DNA from: Streptococcus vestibularis
Lineage (GTDB): Bacteria > Bacillota > Bacilli > Lactobacillales > Streptococcaceae
Direction of reading: 5' to 3'
Assembly: GCA_010604095.1 (NCBI GenBank)
Contig: JAABLG010000010.1
Coordinates: 2,999-66,998, forward strand
DNA: 64,000 bases
Of the stretch, positions 26,480 through 35,944 are shown in pieces. The notes under the pieces are model-generated. The model saw nothing but the letters and a program-made list of their open reading frames with translations. It searched no databases and was not told the DNA's origin. Position numbers and translations under genes: made by a program. Within the stretch, counting starts at the first letter, position 1. The number at the start of each line of letters is the position of its first letter.

Positions 26480-26520
26480 ATCTCAACCCTCAATGAGATT
26501 AAAAGTATTCAAAAATACTA
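26480..26520 (-). promoter_or_regulatory. Inverted repeats in the fibril-gene leader
   Basis: ATCTCA...TGAGAT (26480-26485 with 26494-26499) and AGTATT...AATACT (26505-26520) lie 30-75 bp upstream of the GTG start. They may be operator or leader hairpins. No clear -35/-10 pair could be fixed. Confidence 0.4.
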
Positions 26521-26965
26521 ATCGTTATACATTCTAACAAATTTCCTAATATTTGTGAAAATATTTGCTCATATTTTCTTACATTTTAAATTAATCTTAA
26601 ATCAAAACCAACAAACTTTGTTAATACAGCATAAATATAATGTTTTTCCGGGTTATATTACCATACCTATGTATAACTATCATTTTTTAGAATTATCTGT
26701 AAAAAGAAAATCAAGATTTCATTATTTTCGATATTACATTTTCGAAATGAGAGTTTTATGGATATTATTACAATTCAAAAAATTCCTTATTTTTCATAAG
26801 GTATCCATTCCGAATAAAGCTAAATCGTTAACAACACTAAATAAGATTAAACTACCACACTTCTGGAATAAAGACCTCACTTACTTAACGAATAGCTAAT
26901 CACTATTTGTCCAAAATAGCTCTAAATCTTTAAAGAAGTTTAATGACTCTAGAGATATAGAGCCA
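26521..26965. other. AT-rich upstream region of the fibril gene, no gene seen
   Basis: About 445 bp of very AT-rich DNA. The only long open frame (plus strand, 26555-26899) has no ribosome-binding site and a composition like noise. A distal promoter for the fibril gene could lie here. Confidence 0.55.
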
Positions 26966-27010
26966 CAAAAAACAAAAACAGAGCCGCAAGAAAGTTAATT
27001 CTTGCAGCTC
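26966..27010 (-). terminator. Strong terminator facing the relic/EXLDI region
   Basis: GAGC(T)GCAAGAA pairs with TTCTTGC(G)GCTC (26981-26992 with 26999-27010), followed on the minus strand by a long T-rich tail (TGTTTTTGTTTTTTG). It insulates the fibril gene from transcripts coming from 27.4-28.3 kb. Confidence 0.75.
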
Positions 27011-27290
27011 ATCATAACAAAATGGAACCACTCCATGAGAGTGATACTACTAAGATATTCTGGATAAATAGAATTTAACTTTCTCGCAATGGGCGCAACA
27101 ATACCATACATACTGGTAATGCTACTTTTTTAAGATTATTTGCAAGAAAAGTTAATCATCCTTTCACCCCACTTAAAATATATTTAACTAAATAATATCA
27201 AGAAAGCTCTATATCATCAAGTTGTGAACGTGATGCTGGATAGCGTTACTAGATGTAGATGTCGGGATTTTGCCCCTAAAATAGAAAAAA
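27011..27290. other. Gene-free stretch with dispersed short repeats
   Basis: A GCAAGAAAGTTAA-like motif occurs at about 26987, inverted near 27078 and again near 27141, and CACTC-CATGA-GAGTG forms a small hairpin (27029-27043). No coding sequence recognised. It may be eroded mobile DNA. Confidence 0.4.
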
Positions 27291-27355
27291 TATTAAAAAT
27301 TGTTTTATTCCGGCCTGTTCGCGATAGGCTTTGATTTTAGTAATCAGCGCCATCT
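27291..27355 (-). pseudogene. Fragment resembling the start of an XRE-type regulator
   Basis: From an ATG near 27353, the minus strand encodes MALITKIKAYREQAGIKQ, like the first helix region of XRE-family repressors, with a GGGGG-type ribosome-binding site just before it. It then runs into an unrelated AT-rich tail and stops after about 25 codons. The helix-turn-helix proper is missing, so this is a truncated relic if it is real. Confidence 0.4.
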
Positions 27356-27453
27356 CATACCCCCTTACTGCCCATGATGTAAAATAATACCGCCCTTAGT
27401 ATGGTTACCGCGTATATATATTGCCCCTTAGTAGCGTAGCCCTTATATGCGGT

Positions 27454-27691
27454 TCAATAATTTTTGCTGATCATAAGCTGAGAAATGATCTCAATTCCGT
27501 CAACGGAAAAATGATATTCTACAATTCCGGTACGAACAGACTCGTCTAAGAGTCGCTCCGCTTTTTTTAATATCAATTTTTGAACATGATTTACATTAAC
27601 CGCGAGGAGAAAGACGATAATCCCGAACTCCAGACAAATATACCATAGCAATGTTAATTAAAGCTTCCTTCTTTTCATCTCTGAAATCCAT
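27454..27691 (-). pseudogene. Frameshifted relic of an unrecognised gene
   Basis: From 27691 one frame reads MDFRDEKKEALINIAMVYLS to a stop at 27596. A second frame then continues with VNVNHVQKLILKKAERLLDE and SVDGIEIISQLMISKNY to a stop at 27454. The polarity, amphipathic character and codon use of both parts look like one protein split by a frameshift. No ribosome-binding site is present before 27691. Family unknown. Confidence 0.4.
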
Positions 27692-27763
27692 ATGATATAT
27701 AAACACAAAGCTATCTCTTTATTTGCTTGTTATAGTTCTATAAATCTAGTATTTATACCTAAT

Positions 27764-28270
27764 CTAAATATCCAAAAACTCATAAGGCTTTTCCGAAAGA
27801 GAAGATTCGCAGCACTCAGCAAGATACGCATCCTTCTCCTTTAGGCTCTCTATGTTCGGATATACGTTTAACACTCTGTCCCCCAGATTCCAAAAATCAT
27901 GTGACCAAGACTGCGGGTTTTCCCATACATGTGGATTTCCTTTCGCCCAATTCGGAAGCTCCTTGCGAACCTTGGTTGCCACTGCAAGCTGCCCTTTTGC
28001 AGTTTTATAAATCGTGTCAATCCTTATTCCACCGTCTACCGGACGTTCTACACGAGTAATCTCCATACCATAGAACATTACCTTTCTTCTTACCCCTTTT
28101 TCATAGAGATTTAACTCAATCTTGTCATATCCTTCGCTTTTGTTGCCTTGAACACTTAGAAAGTCCTGAAGTGCCTGTATCACAGCGGCAGAAACACTTC
28201 CGGCGTACTTGGCAGCATCATCAAATAAGTGTAGATCTGCTTCTGCAACATAAATATTTTTTGTGGCCAT
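27764..28270 (-). CDS. EXLDI family protein
   Basis: 168 residues beginning MATKNIYVAEADLHLFDDAA and ending KPYEFLDI, which satisfies the C-terminal E-x-L-D-I signature of the EXLDI family (function unknown). The N-terminal 50 residues look like a short DNA-binding-type or dimerisation helix unit (SVSAAVIQALQDFLSVQG); the middle is strand-rich and the C-terminal part has conserved Trp/Asn (NPHVWENPQSWSHDFWNLGDR). AAGGAGG lies 7 bases before the ATG at 28270. It has a perfect-consensus promoter and stands in an island of relics between the fibril gene and pyk, with codon use unlike its neighbours, suggesting horizontal origin, perhaps from another Firmicute. Confidence 0.75.
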   Translation of the reverse strand: MATKNIYVAEADLHLFDDAAKYAGSVSAAVIQALQDFLSVQGNKSEGYDKIELNLYEKGVRRKVMFYGMEITRVERPVDGGIRIDTIYKTAKGQLAVATKVRKELPNWAKGNPHVWENPQSWSHDFWNLGDRVLNVYPNIESLKEKDAYLAECCESSLSEKPYEFLDI

Positions 28271-28311
28271 AACCATACCTCCTTATTTTTGTAACTTGTA
28301 TCTGAAGTATA

Positions 28312-28325
28312 TCATCTATATGATT
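28312..28325. promoter_or_regulatory. Putative operator at the EXLDI promoter
   Basis: ATCAT-CTAT-ATGAT inverted repeat just downstream of the -10 hexamer, where a repressor would block transcription. No adjacent intact regulator gene remains. Confidence 0.4.
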
Positions 28326-28334
28326 ATAAACATA

Positions 28335-28363
28335 ATTATAATTATATAGAGTTATTTTGTCAA
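28335..28363 (-). promoter_or_regulatory. Consensus promoter of the EXLDI gene
   Basis: TTGACA (28358-28363), 17-bp spacer, TATAAT (28335-28340): both hexamers match the housekeeping consensus exactly. Confidence 0.85.
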
Positions 28364-28464
28364 GATAGACTTTCTTTCCATCATTATGATGTTGAAGACT
28401 GTGATTCTTCACTAATACTGGGAGCCTAATATCAAAATGCAATATACAAAGTTCTTCGTTTTTG

Positions 28465-28496
28465 AACAAAAAAAGAAGACCCCTAGGACCTTCTTT
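28465..28496 (-). terminator. Terminator of pfkA-pyk
   Basis: AAAGAAG pairs with CTTCTTT around a GC-rich centre and is followed by a seven-T run on the minus strand. Confidence 0.8.
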
Positions 28497-28517
28497 CTAT
28501 TTAAGTAGAAACTCAAA

Positions 28518-30020
28518 TTATTTGACTGTGCGGATACGCATAGTGTTTGTTCCACCTGTACCTACTGGAACACCAGCAACGATAACAATGTTATCACCAG
28601 ATTCTACAAGACCTGAATGCAATGCTACTTTTTCAGCAACATCAAACATGTCATCAGTTGAAGCAGGTTTTTCAGTAACTACTGGAATAACACCCCAGTT
28701 AAGCATCAATGATTTTTGAGTAATTTCATCGAATGTTACTGCCAAGATGTCAGCTTCTGGACGGTATTTAGAAATCAAACGAGCTGTGTTACCAGATTCA
28801 GTAAGTGCAACGACAAGTTTGATATCAATTGAGTTAGTAGCATCTTTAACTGCAGATGCAACAACTTCAGTCTTGCTTGAACGACCAAATGTTGATGAAT
28901 CAAGACGACCATACTCTTTAAGAAGAGTTTGTGCATTTTTATCAATTGTAGCCATTGTACGAACTGATTCTACAGGGTATTTACCATTAGCAGATTCACC
29001 TGAAAGCATTGTAGCATCAGTACCATCAATAACTGCGTTAAATACGTCAGATACTTCTGAACGAGTTGCACGAGGTTTGTCAGTCATTGTTTCAAGCATG
29101 TTAGTTGCTGTAACAGCAATCTTACCTGCAGCATTGACTTTTGTGATAATCATTTTTTGGTAAACTGGAACCATTTCAAATGGAACTTCGATACCCATGT
29201 CACCACGTGCAATCATGATACCATCAGCAGCTTCGATGATTGAATCAATGTTTTCAATACCTTGTTGGTTTTCGATTTTAGCCAACAATTTAACATGTCC
29301 ATTACCAGTTTCTTCACAGATAGCACGAACTTCTTGTACGTCTTTTGCAGTACGTACGAATGAGATAGCGATGAAGTTAAGACCTTGTTCAAGACCGAAA
29401 CGGATATCGTCATTATCTCTTTCAGCAAGTGCTGGGAATGGGATTTTAGTGTTAGGAATGTTAACACCTTTTTGTTTAGCGATGATTCCATCGTTTTCAA
29501 CATCAACGACGAATTCACGTTTTTCAGCATCTTTTTCTACAACACGAAGACCAAGTTTACCATCGTCAACAAGAACTTGTTTACCAACTTCAACATCATC
29601 GAAGATGTCAAGTCCACCGGCAACGTTCAAAGCGATAACTTCACGAGTTGATTTGATGCCTTGTTTAGTAGCAACACGAATTTGTTCACCAGTTTTGTAT
29701 GAAAATTCTTTTGCATCACCTTCAAACAATTCAGTACGGATTTCAGGACCTTTAGTATCAAGAAGGAAACCTACTTTTTGACCAGCAAGTTCTTCTGCTT
29801 GACGAACAACTTCCATACGTTCACCTTGTTCAGCATGGTTACCGTGTGAGAAGTTGAAACGGAAAACATTCGCACCTTCCTTAATCAACTGAGCAATATT
29901 TTTAGCAGATGCATCGCGGTCAAGTTTTTCACCCCAATAGCCTTCTTCACCAAATTTTTTGCCACCACGGATTTCAACCGCAGGACCAAGTGTAGCAACG
30001 ATTTTTACGCGTTTATTCAT
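28518..30020 (-). CDS. pyk: Pyruvate kinase
   Basis: 500 residues. It converts phosphoenolpyruvate and ADP to pyruvate and ATP. Marks include MNKRVKIVATLGPAVE at the start, FRFNFSHGNH, the catalytic signature segment LLAKIENQQGIENIDSIIEA, MIARGDMGIEVPFEMVP and ATNMLETMTDKPRATRSEVSDV. The C-terminal regulatory domain is present, but no extra PEP-utilising C-terminal domain, as in other streptococci. The ATG at 30020 has AAGGGAG upstream; a longer reading to 30071 is not needed. It follows pfkA by 69 bp, the usual pfkA-pyk pair for control of glycolytic flux. Confidence 0.98.
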   Translation of the reverse strand: MNKRVKIVATLGPAVEIRGGKKFGEEGYWGEKLDRDASAKNIAQLIKEGANVFRFNFSHGNHAEQGERMEVVRQAEELAGQKVGFLLDTKGPEIRTELFEGDAKEFSYKTGEQIRVATKQGIKSTREVIALNVAGGLDIFDDVEVGKQVLVDDGKLGLRVVEKDAEKREFVVDVENDGIIAKQKGVNIPNTKIPFPALAERDNDDIRFGLEQGLNFIAISFVRTAKDVQEVRAICEETGNGHVKLLAKIENQQGIENIDSIIEAADGIMIARGDMGIEVPFEMVPVYQKMIITKVNAAGKIAVTATNMLETMTDKPRATRSEVSDVFNAVIDGTDATMLSGESANGKYPVESVRTMATIDKNAQTLLKEYGRLDSSTFGRSSKTEVVASAVKDATNSIDIKLVVALTESGNTARLISKYRPEADILAVTFDEITQKSLMLNWGVIPVVTEKPASTDDMFDVAEKVALHSGLVESGDNIVIVAGVPVGTGGTNTMRIRTVK

Positions 30021-30089
30021 GATAAATAAAACTCCCTTATATTTATTGTCGCTTTTGCGACGGATTAACAATAATTAATAGAACCACTA

Positions 30090-31163
<1,074 letters not shown>

Positions 31164-31200
31164 CTAAATAGCTTGAAATTTGAAAAGTTTTACCAGTTTT

Positions 31201-34200
31201 TTATCTTATAACTGTTTTTAGAGTATATTGGGCCAATTCTTTTTGTAATTCTACCTCATCAGACACCCTAAAACGTTGACTGACTATTGTTTCCTTACTT
31301 TCCTGATAACGGATGATAACAGGAATGTTACCCGGATACTTGGCTAGAATTTTGGAAATCTCTAAGTCCTTTTCATGATTTTCAAGTAAAATCCAGAAAC
31401 GTTCCGTACTAGCTTCTTCCATATTCGCCAAAACTAATTGGATTCTCCCATCACGCTCCTGAGTTCGTCCCTCAAGATAAAAGAGACCTCCTTCTTTTAA
31501 CTTATCCTTATGATAAAAATAGGTTTCCGGAAAAAGCGTCACATCTAGCTTGTTTATACCATCAGAGACACTCAGAAAAGCCATCTGATCACCTTTTTTT
31601 GTTCTGATGATTCTAATTGATTCTAGTTGAACCAATACTGTGGCTTTACTATTTACTGTCAAATCTGAAATGGGCTGGTAAGGATGCGTAGCCATTTTCT
31701 GAGCCAAATGTAAGGGATGAGGACTAAGACCAACACCCAGTAACTCCTGTTCCATATTATAACGGTCTATCTGACTAAAATCGTCATAATCCACCCAGGA
31801 ATAGGACGACTCTGCAAACAAGCTACCTAACTCATTGACAAAAGTAAAGAGGTTACTTAAATTTCCAATGATTTTCTGTCGATTCGTTTCAAAGATATCA
31901 AACAAGCCTATGTGGACTAAAGGTGTCAATACCTCTACTTTCTGATATTTCTTGGGAATACGTGTCAAAAAGTCTTCGATAGAGACGTATTTGCCATTTT
32001 CCTTTCGATCTTCAATAATCCAAAGAGCAAAATCTCTAGGAAATCCTTTAATGGTCTTTAGACCTAAAACAATTTTGCCATCTGAAATTTTGTCATGAAA
32101 TGGAATTCTATTAATATCCAGTCTAGCCAAAGAAAAGCCATTTCCAATAGCATCCTTAATGTAATCACTAGACGAGTAATTAAGCATAACGTCATAGAAA
32201 ACTTGAGGATAGTGGCTTTTGAAATAAGCCAATTGAAAAGCTAAAGCTGAATAAGCATAGGCATGACTCCTATTAAAACCATATCCGGCAAACTTAGCCA
32301 TCATACTAAAAAGGCGCTCAGCAATCTGTGGGTTACGTCCTAATTGTTGACTGCCAGACATAAATGCCTCAGACATCTTAGACATTTCATTGGCATCTTT
32401 CTTAGACATGGCACGACGAAGCAGATCCGCTTTTCCTAGTGTAAAGCCAGCGAACACCTGAGCAATCTGCATAACCTGCTCCTGATAGAGCATAATACCA
32501 TAAGTTGGTTCAAGGATAGGAGCAACAACAGGATCAATCAGATCTACTTTCTCCTTTCCATATTTACGAGCGATGAAATTGTCTATATAATCACTGGCTC
32601 CTGGACGGTTAAGAGAGGTTGTGGCAACCACTTCTTCAAATTGAGAGGGTTTTATACGTTTTAAGAGGTTTATGGCACCCGCTTGCTCAAACTGAAAAAT
32701 CCCCTTGGTCTTACCACTGGCAAAAAGGGCGAGCGTCTGCGAATCTTCTAAATCAATCGACTTGATATCAATGACGACTCCTTGCTCTTCTTCCAACTTT
32801 TCCTTCATTTTTTGAACAAAGGTCAAATTGCGAAGCCCCAGGAAGTCCATCTTAAGAAGACCATTGGCTTCTACGGCAGAGGCATCGTATTGGGTAACCA
32901 TCATGTCTTCACCGGCTTTTAGAGGGATGTGTTCTGTTAAGTCATCATCACTCATTACAATACCAGCAGCATGGATGGAAGTCTGTCTAGGCTGTCCTTC
33001 AATTGCCTTAGCAATTTCAAAAGCCCTCTGGAATTCCGGTCTCTGATTAATCAATTGCCTAAATGACATATTTTTCTCATAGACAGAGGTTAGATTATCA
33101 CGAAAAGAAATCTTTTTGCTGAGTTGGGACAGTTCAAATTCCTTAGCTCCAAAACGTTTAAAAACATCTCGAATTGCCTGCTTGGCTCCAAAGGTAGAAA
33201 AAGTGACAATCTGAGCAGAGTGCATACTGCCATAACGGTCTCTCACATAATGTAGGAACTCACTTCGATAGATATCAGGCAAGTCAATATCAATATCTGG
33301 CATAGTATACCGTTCTTCATTTAGGAAACGCTCAAATAGCAAGTCATTTTTAACAGGATCAATACCTGTTATATCCAAAGCGTAGGCAACTAGGCTACCA
33401 GCTGCGGACCCACGCCCCATTCCCATATAGTAACCACGACTACGTCCAAAACGAAGGAGATCCCAAACGATTAAGAAATAGTCATCAAAGCCCATTTGAT
33501 GGATGACTGCTAATTCTTTGTCTAAACGTTCCTGATAAACTGAGGCCGTTAACTCTTTAGTTTCCAAGCCATCTTGGGCTAATTGACGTAATTGATCAAC
33601 TGCCAGCATGTCACGATTAAAACGGGGAAGCTTCAGTTCTGTGTCAAATTGATAAGTGATGTCTGAAACCAGTTGGTCCAAATTGTTTAAAGCATCTGGA
33701 ATATCACTAAATGCACTTTCCATTTCTTGAGGCGAGAAAAGAAGCTGATTCATAGGACAAATAGAGGCCTCTGACAAGGAAACATTTTGTGAGATGGCAT
33801 GCAACATCTGAATCGTCGAGCGATCTACATTATCAAAGTAACGTACTGTATGTAAAGGTAGGACAGGATAATCAAACTCTTTACCCGCATCTTCTGGTCT
33901 TACTCCAATAAAGACATCTGATTCAAACGCCATTCCTGGTTCCCACTCTTCACTGGGGAGGATAAGCGCAATCTCATTCAAATAGTTGGATAAAGCCGTA
34001 AACTCACCTTGTCCCGAGGAGAGCTCTGTTGCCAACTTCATCAAATTTTTATAGCCCTGATTATTTTTAGCTAAGAGACGAAATGCAATCATTCTTCCCT
34101 CGTAGACTAAATTTGCTTCCATACCAATCAAGGGACGTAATCCATTTTTAGTAGCCAGTTGCGCAAAATGATAGGCAGCATAGAGATTATCACGGTCCAT

Positions 34201-34311
34201 CAAACCAAGGGCCTGGTATCCAAGCTCTTTGGCACGTTTGACATAGCTTGGTAAATCTACAACACTATCCATGAAACTATACACTGATTTTGTATCTAAT
34301 TGGGCAAACAT
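31201..34311 (-). CDS. dnaE: DNA polymerase III subunit alpha (DnaE)
   Basis: 1036 residues. In Firmicutes this polymerase extends lagging-strand primers and works beside PolC. An N-terminal PHP domain (VYSFMDSVVDLPSYV..., residues 1-200) shows altered metal ligands. The palm carries the catalytic PDIDIDLPD motif (about 338-346), preceded by MGRGSAAGSLVAYALDITG. Helix-hairpin-helix and OB-fold regions follow (VLVQLESIRIIRTKKGDQMA). Length is normal for the short Gram-positive DnaE. The ATG has GAAAGGAGG upstream. It precedes pfkA, as in other streptococci. Confidence 0.97.
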   Translation of the reverse strand: MFAQLDTKSVYSFMDSVVDLPSYVKRAKELGYQALGLMDRDNLYAAYHFAQLATKNGLRPLIGMEANLVYEGRMIAFRLLAKNNQGYKNLMKLATELSSGQGEFTALSNYLNEIALILPSEEWEPGMAFESDVFIGVRPEDAGKEFDYPVLPLHTVRYFDNVDRSTIQMLHAISQNVSLSEASICPMNQLLFSPQEMESAFSDIPDALNNLDQLVSDITYQFDTELKLPRFNRDMLAVDQLRQLAQDGLETKELTASVYQERLDKELAVIHQMGFDDYFLIVWDLLRFGRSRGYYMGMGRGSAAGSLVAYALDITGIDPVKNDLLFERFLNEERYTMPDIDIDLPDIYRSEFLHYVRDRYGSMHSAQIVTFSTFGAKQAIRDVFKRFGAKEFELSQLSKKISFRDNLTSVYEKNMSFRQLINQRPEFQRAFEIAKAIEGQPRQTSIHAAGIVMSDDDLTEHIPLKAGEDMMVTQYDASAVEANGLLKMDFLGLRNLTFVQKMKEKLEEEQGVVIDIKSIDLEDSQTLALFASGKTKGIFQFEQAGAINLLKRIKPSQFEEVVATTSLNRPGASDYIDNFIARKYGKEKVDLIDPVVAPILEPTYGIMLYQEQVMQIAQVFAGFTLGKADLLRRAMSKKDANEMSKMSEAFMSGSQQLGRNPQIAERLFSMMAKFAGYGFNRSHAYAYSALAFQLAYFKSHYPQVFYDVMLNYSSSDYIKDAIGNGFSLARLDINRIPFHDKISDGKIVLGLKTIKGFPRDFALWIIEDRKENGKYVSIEDFLTRIPKKYQKVEVLTPLVHIGLFDIFETNRQKIIGNLSNLFTFVNELGSLFAESSYSWVDYDDFSQIDRYNMEQELLGVGLSPHPLHLAQKMATHPYQPISDLTVNSKATVLVQLESIRIIRTKKGDQMAFLSVSDGINKLDVTLFPETYFYHKDKLKEGGLFYLEGRTQERDGRIQLVLANMEEASTERFWILLENHEKDLEISKILAKYPGNIPVIIRYQESKETIVSQRFRVSDEVELQKELAQYTLKTVIR

Positions 34312-34418
34312 GAGAGCCTCCTTTCAAAATTATTTTTTGTCAAATAATAATTTAGTTTTCTAAAAAAATCAAAGAAACCTATTCAAATAGTATTATATCA
34401 CAAGTTTTTAAGCATATT

Positions 34419-34445
34419 AAAAGCAGAACCAGAGGTCCTGCTTTC
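34419..34445 (-). terminator. Terminator of the Sua5/YrdC-family gene
   Basis: AAAGCAGGACC-TCTG-GTTCTGCTTTT pairing with an A/T tail, 18 bp after the stop codon. Confidence 0.75.
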
Positions 34446-34462
34446 TTGAAGACATTATTTTC

Positions 34463-35248
34463 TTAATAATACTCACCTTGACGGTAGTTCCAAGAATTAA
34501 AGTGGTCTGAAAGGTGCATCATAATTTTATCTATATCAAGACCTTTACGGATAACTACTGGACATGGTTCTACTGAACGGCTTCCTTCACCTTGTTCAGG
34601 AATTAATTTACCGTCTGCATCAACCATTGATACCATAACACCTTGTTCATAACGTGTTTCAACAGTTTTATCAGGCTGAATTGACGCAACGTATTCATCA
34701 GCTTCGATGACAAGGTCAACAGCATTTTCAATACGTTCACCAATACCTTCAACCTTACCACGATTACCTTTACCTGAAGGGTTTGCTGATGAAGCGTAAA
34801 CCATCTTACCTTCTTTTTCCCACATTTCTTTGGCAATTTGCTCACCAGCTTTACCAAATTTAATAACGAAACATGATGTTCCTCGTACATCAGTCATAAG
34901 CTCTTCACGTCCATCACCAAATGCTTGGAGTTTTGCGTAAGCATCCTCACGCCACGGAAGAATACATCCAAGAAGAATATCTTCATCCCAGTGCTTTTGA
35001 TAGAAAGCATCAATTTCAGGAGTCAATTGTGACAATGCACGCAACTCATCCATGCTTCCGCAAAGAACAACACCTGGTTTGTTACGATTACGTTCTTTAG
35101 CTTCGAATTTACGTTCCAAACCAGCTTTATCGCTAGTCATAATAATGTAACCAACTTTAGTTGGTGTAACGATACATCCACCTTCACCTTTAAGAATTTC
35201 AAAACCTTCTTGGTTAAGGTTACCATCCCATTGGACATGTTTAGTCAT
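34463..35248 (-). CDS. Sua5/YciO/YrdC family protein
   Basis: 261 residues. The YrdC-like fold normally binds double-stranded RNA or makes threonylcarbamoyl-AMP for the t6A37 tRNA modification. Features are CIVTPTKVGYIIMTSDK near the N-terminus, the KPGVVLCGSMDELRAL segment, RGTSCFVIKFG and YASSANPSGKGNRGKVEG, which resembles the family's SANxSG motif. It is longer at the C-terminus than TsaC, so it is probably a paralogue of uncertain role and not the essential t6A enzyme. It is a single-gene unit downstream of the leucine operon, with its own promoter and a CodY-like box. Confidence 0.8.
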   Translation of the reverse strand: MTKHVQWDGNLNQEGFEILKGEGGCIVTPTKVGYIIMTSDKAGLERKFEAKERNRNKPGVVLCGSMDELRALSQLTPEIDAFYQKHWDEDILLGCILPWREDAYAKLQAFGDGREELMTDVRGTSCFVIKFGKAGEQIAKEMWEKEGKMVYASSANPSGKGNRGKVEGIGERIENAVDLVIEADEYVASIQPDKTVETRYEQGVMVSMVDADGKLIPEQGEGSRSVEPCPVVIRKGLDIDKIMMHLSDHFNSWNYRQGEYY

Positions 35249-35282
35249 AATGTGTGTTCTCCATCTAATTTATAATATATAT

Positions 35283-35311
35283 ATTTTATCATGTTCATAG
35301 CTATCAGGCAA
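35283..35311 (-). promoter_or_regulatory. Promoter of the Sua5/YrdC-family gene
   Basis: TTGCCT (35306-35311) and TAAAAT (35283-35288), 17-bp spacer. Confidence 0.6.
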
Positions 35312-35313
35312 GC

Positions 35314-35328
35314 AATTTTCGGAATATT
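35314..35328. promoter_or_regulatory. CodY-box candidate
   Basis: The plus strand reads AATTTTCGGAATATT; compared with AATTTTCWGAAAATT there is one clear mismatch plus G at the W position. It abuts the -35 hexamer of the Sua5-family promoter and lies just after leuD. The same stretch can form an ATTTTCG/CGAAAAT hairpin, so it might instead be a weak terminator of the leu operon. Confidence 0.5.
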
Positions 35329-35344
35329 CGAAAATATAAGACTA

Positions 35345-35935
35345 TTACTGCCAATAGCTTGGACGATGTTTTTCGTACTCGGTGATCAAATCCTCATACT
35401 GCAGGGTAATCCCTATATCATCTAATCCATTTAAAAGTTTATGTTTCCATTCACCATCAATTTCAAAAGTGAACTCACCAACCGGTGAAATAATCTTTTG
35501 TTGTTCTAAGTCTACCGTCACTTCATCAGTAGGTTTTAATTGTTTCAATTTTTGACGTACTTCTATCGGTTGAACAATTGGTAACATCCCATTATTAAGT
35601 TCATTATTATAGTGAATGTCTCCGAAGGAACCTGCAATAACAACTTTAAATCCGTAGTCAGCTAGGGCCCACGCAGCATGTTCACGAGATGAACCTGCAC
35701 CGAAATTATCACCTGTTATTAAAATAGTTGCTTTACGATATTCAGGTCGGTTAAAAACAAAATCAGGATCCTCAGTGTATTTGTTATCTTTATAACGCCA
35801 AGCATACATCAAATATTTTCCAAAACCTTTTTTGTCAATCAGTTTGAGAAACTGTTTGGGAAGAATCTGGTCGGTATCAATGTTATCATTCATCAATGGA
35901 ACTGTCGTACCGGTATAAATGGTAAATTTTTCCAT
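35345..35935 (-). CDS. leuD: 3-isopropylmalate dehydratase small subunit
   Basis: 196 residues. With LeuC it isomerises 2-isopropylmalate to 3-isopropylmalate. The swivelling-domain marks [37 protein letters not shown] and [19 protein letters not shown] are complete. It starts 9 bp after the leuC stop with a ribosome-binding site AGGAGG, last gene of the operon. No clear T-tailed terminator follows, only the weak hairpin at about 35314-35336. Confidence 0.97.
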   Translation of the reverse strand: MEKFTIYTGTTVPLMNDNIDTDQILPKQFLKLIDKKGFGKYLMYAWRYKDNKYTEDPDFVFNRPEYRKATILITGDNFGAGSSREHAAWALADYGFKVVIAGSFGDIHYNNELNNGMLPIVQPIEVRQKLKQLKPTDEVTVDLEQQKIISPVGEFTFEIDGEWKHKLLNGLDDIGITLQYEDLITEYEKHRPSYWQ

Positions 35936-35944
35936 GTTTCCTCC

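Noticed and set aside
26555-26899. Plus-strand open frame of 114 codons upstream of the fibril gene
   Set aside because: No ribosome-binding site, very high AT content and no recognisable protein pattern; more likely non-coding.
27454-27651. 65-codon minus-strand ORF as an intact gene
   Set aside because: No ribosome-binding site; its first part is better explained by another frame coming from 27691, so I treat it as part of a frameshifted relic.
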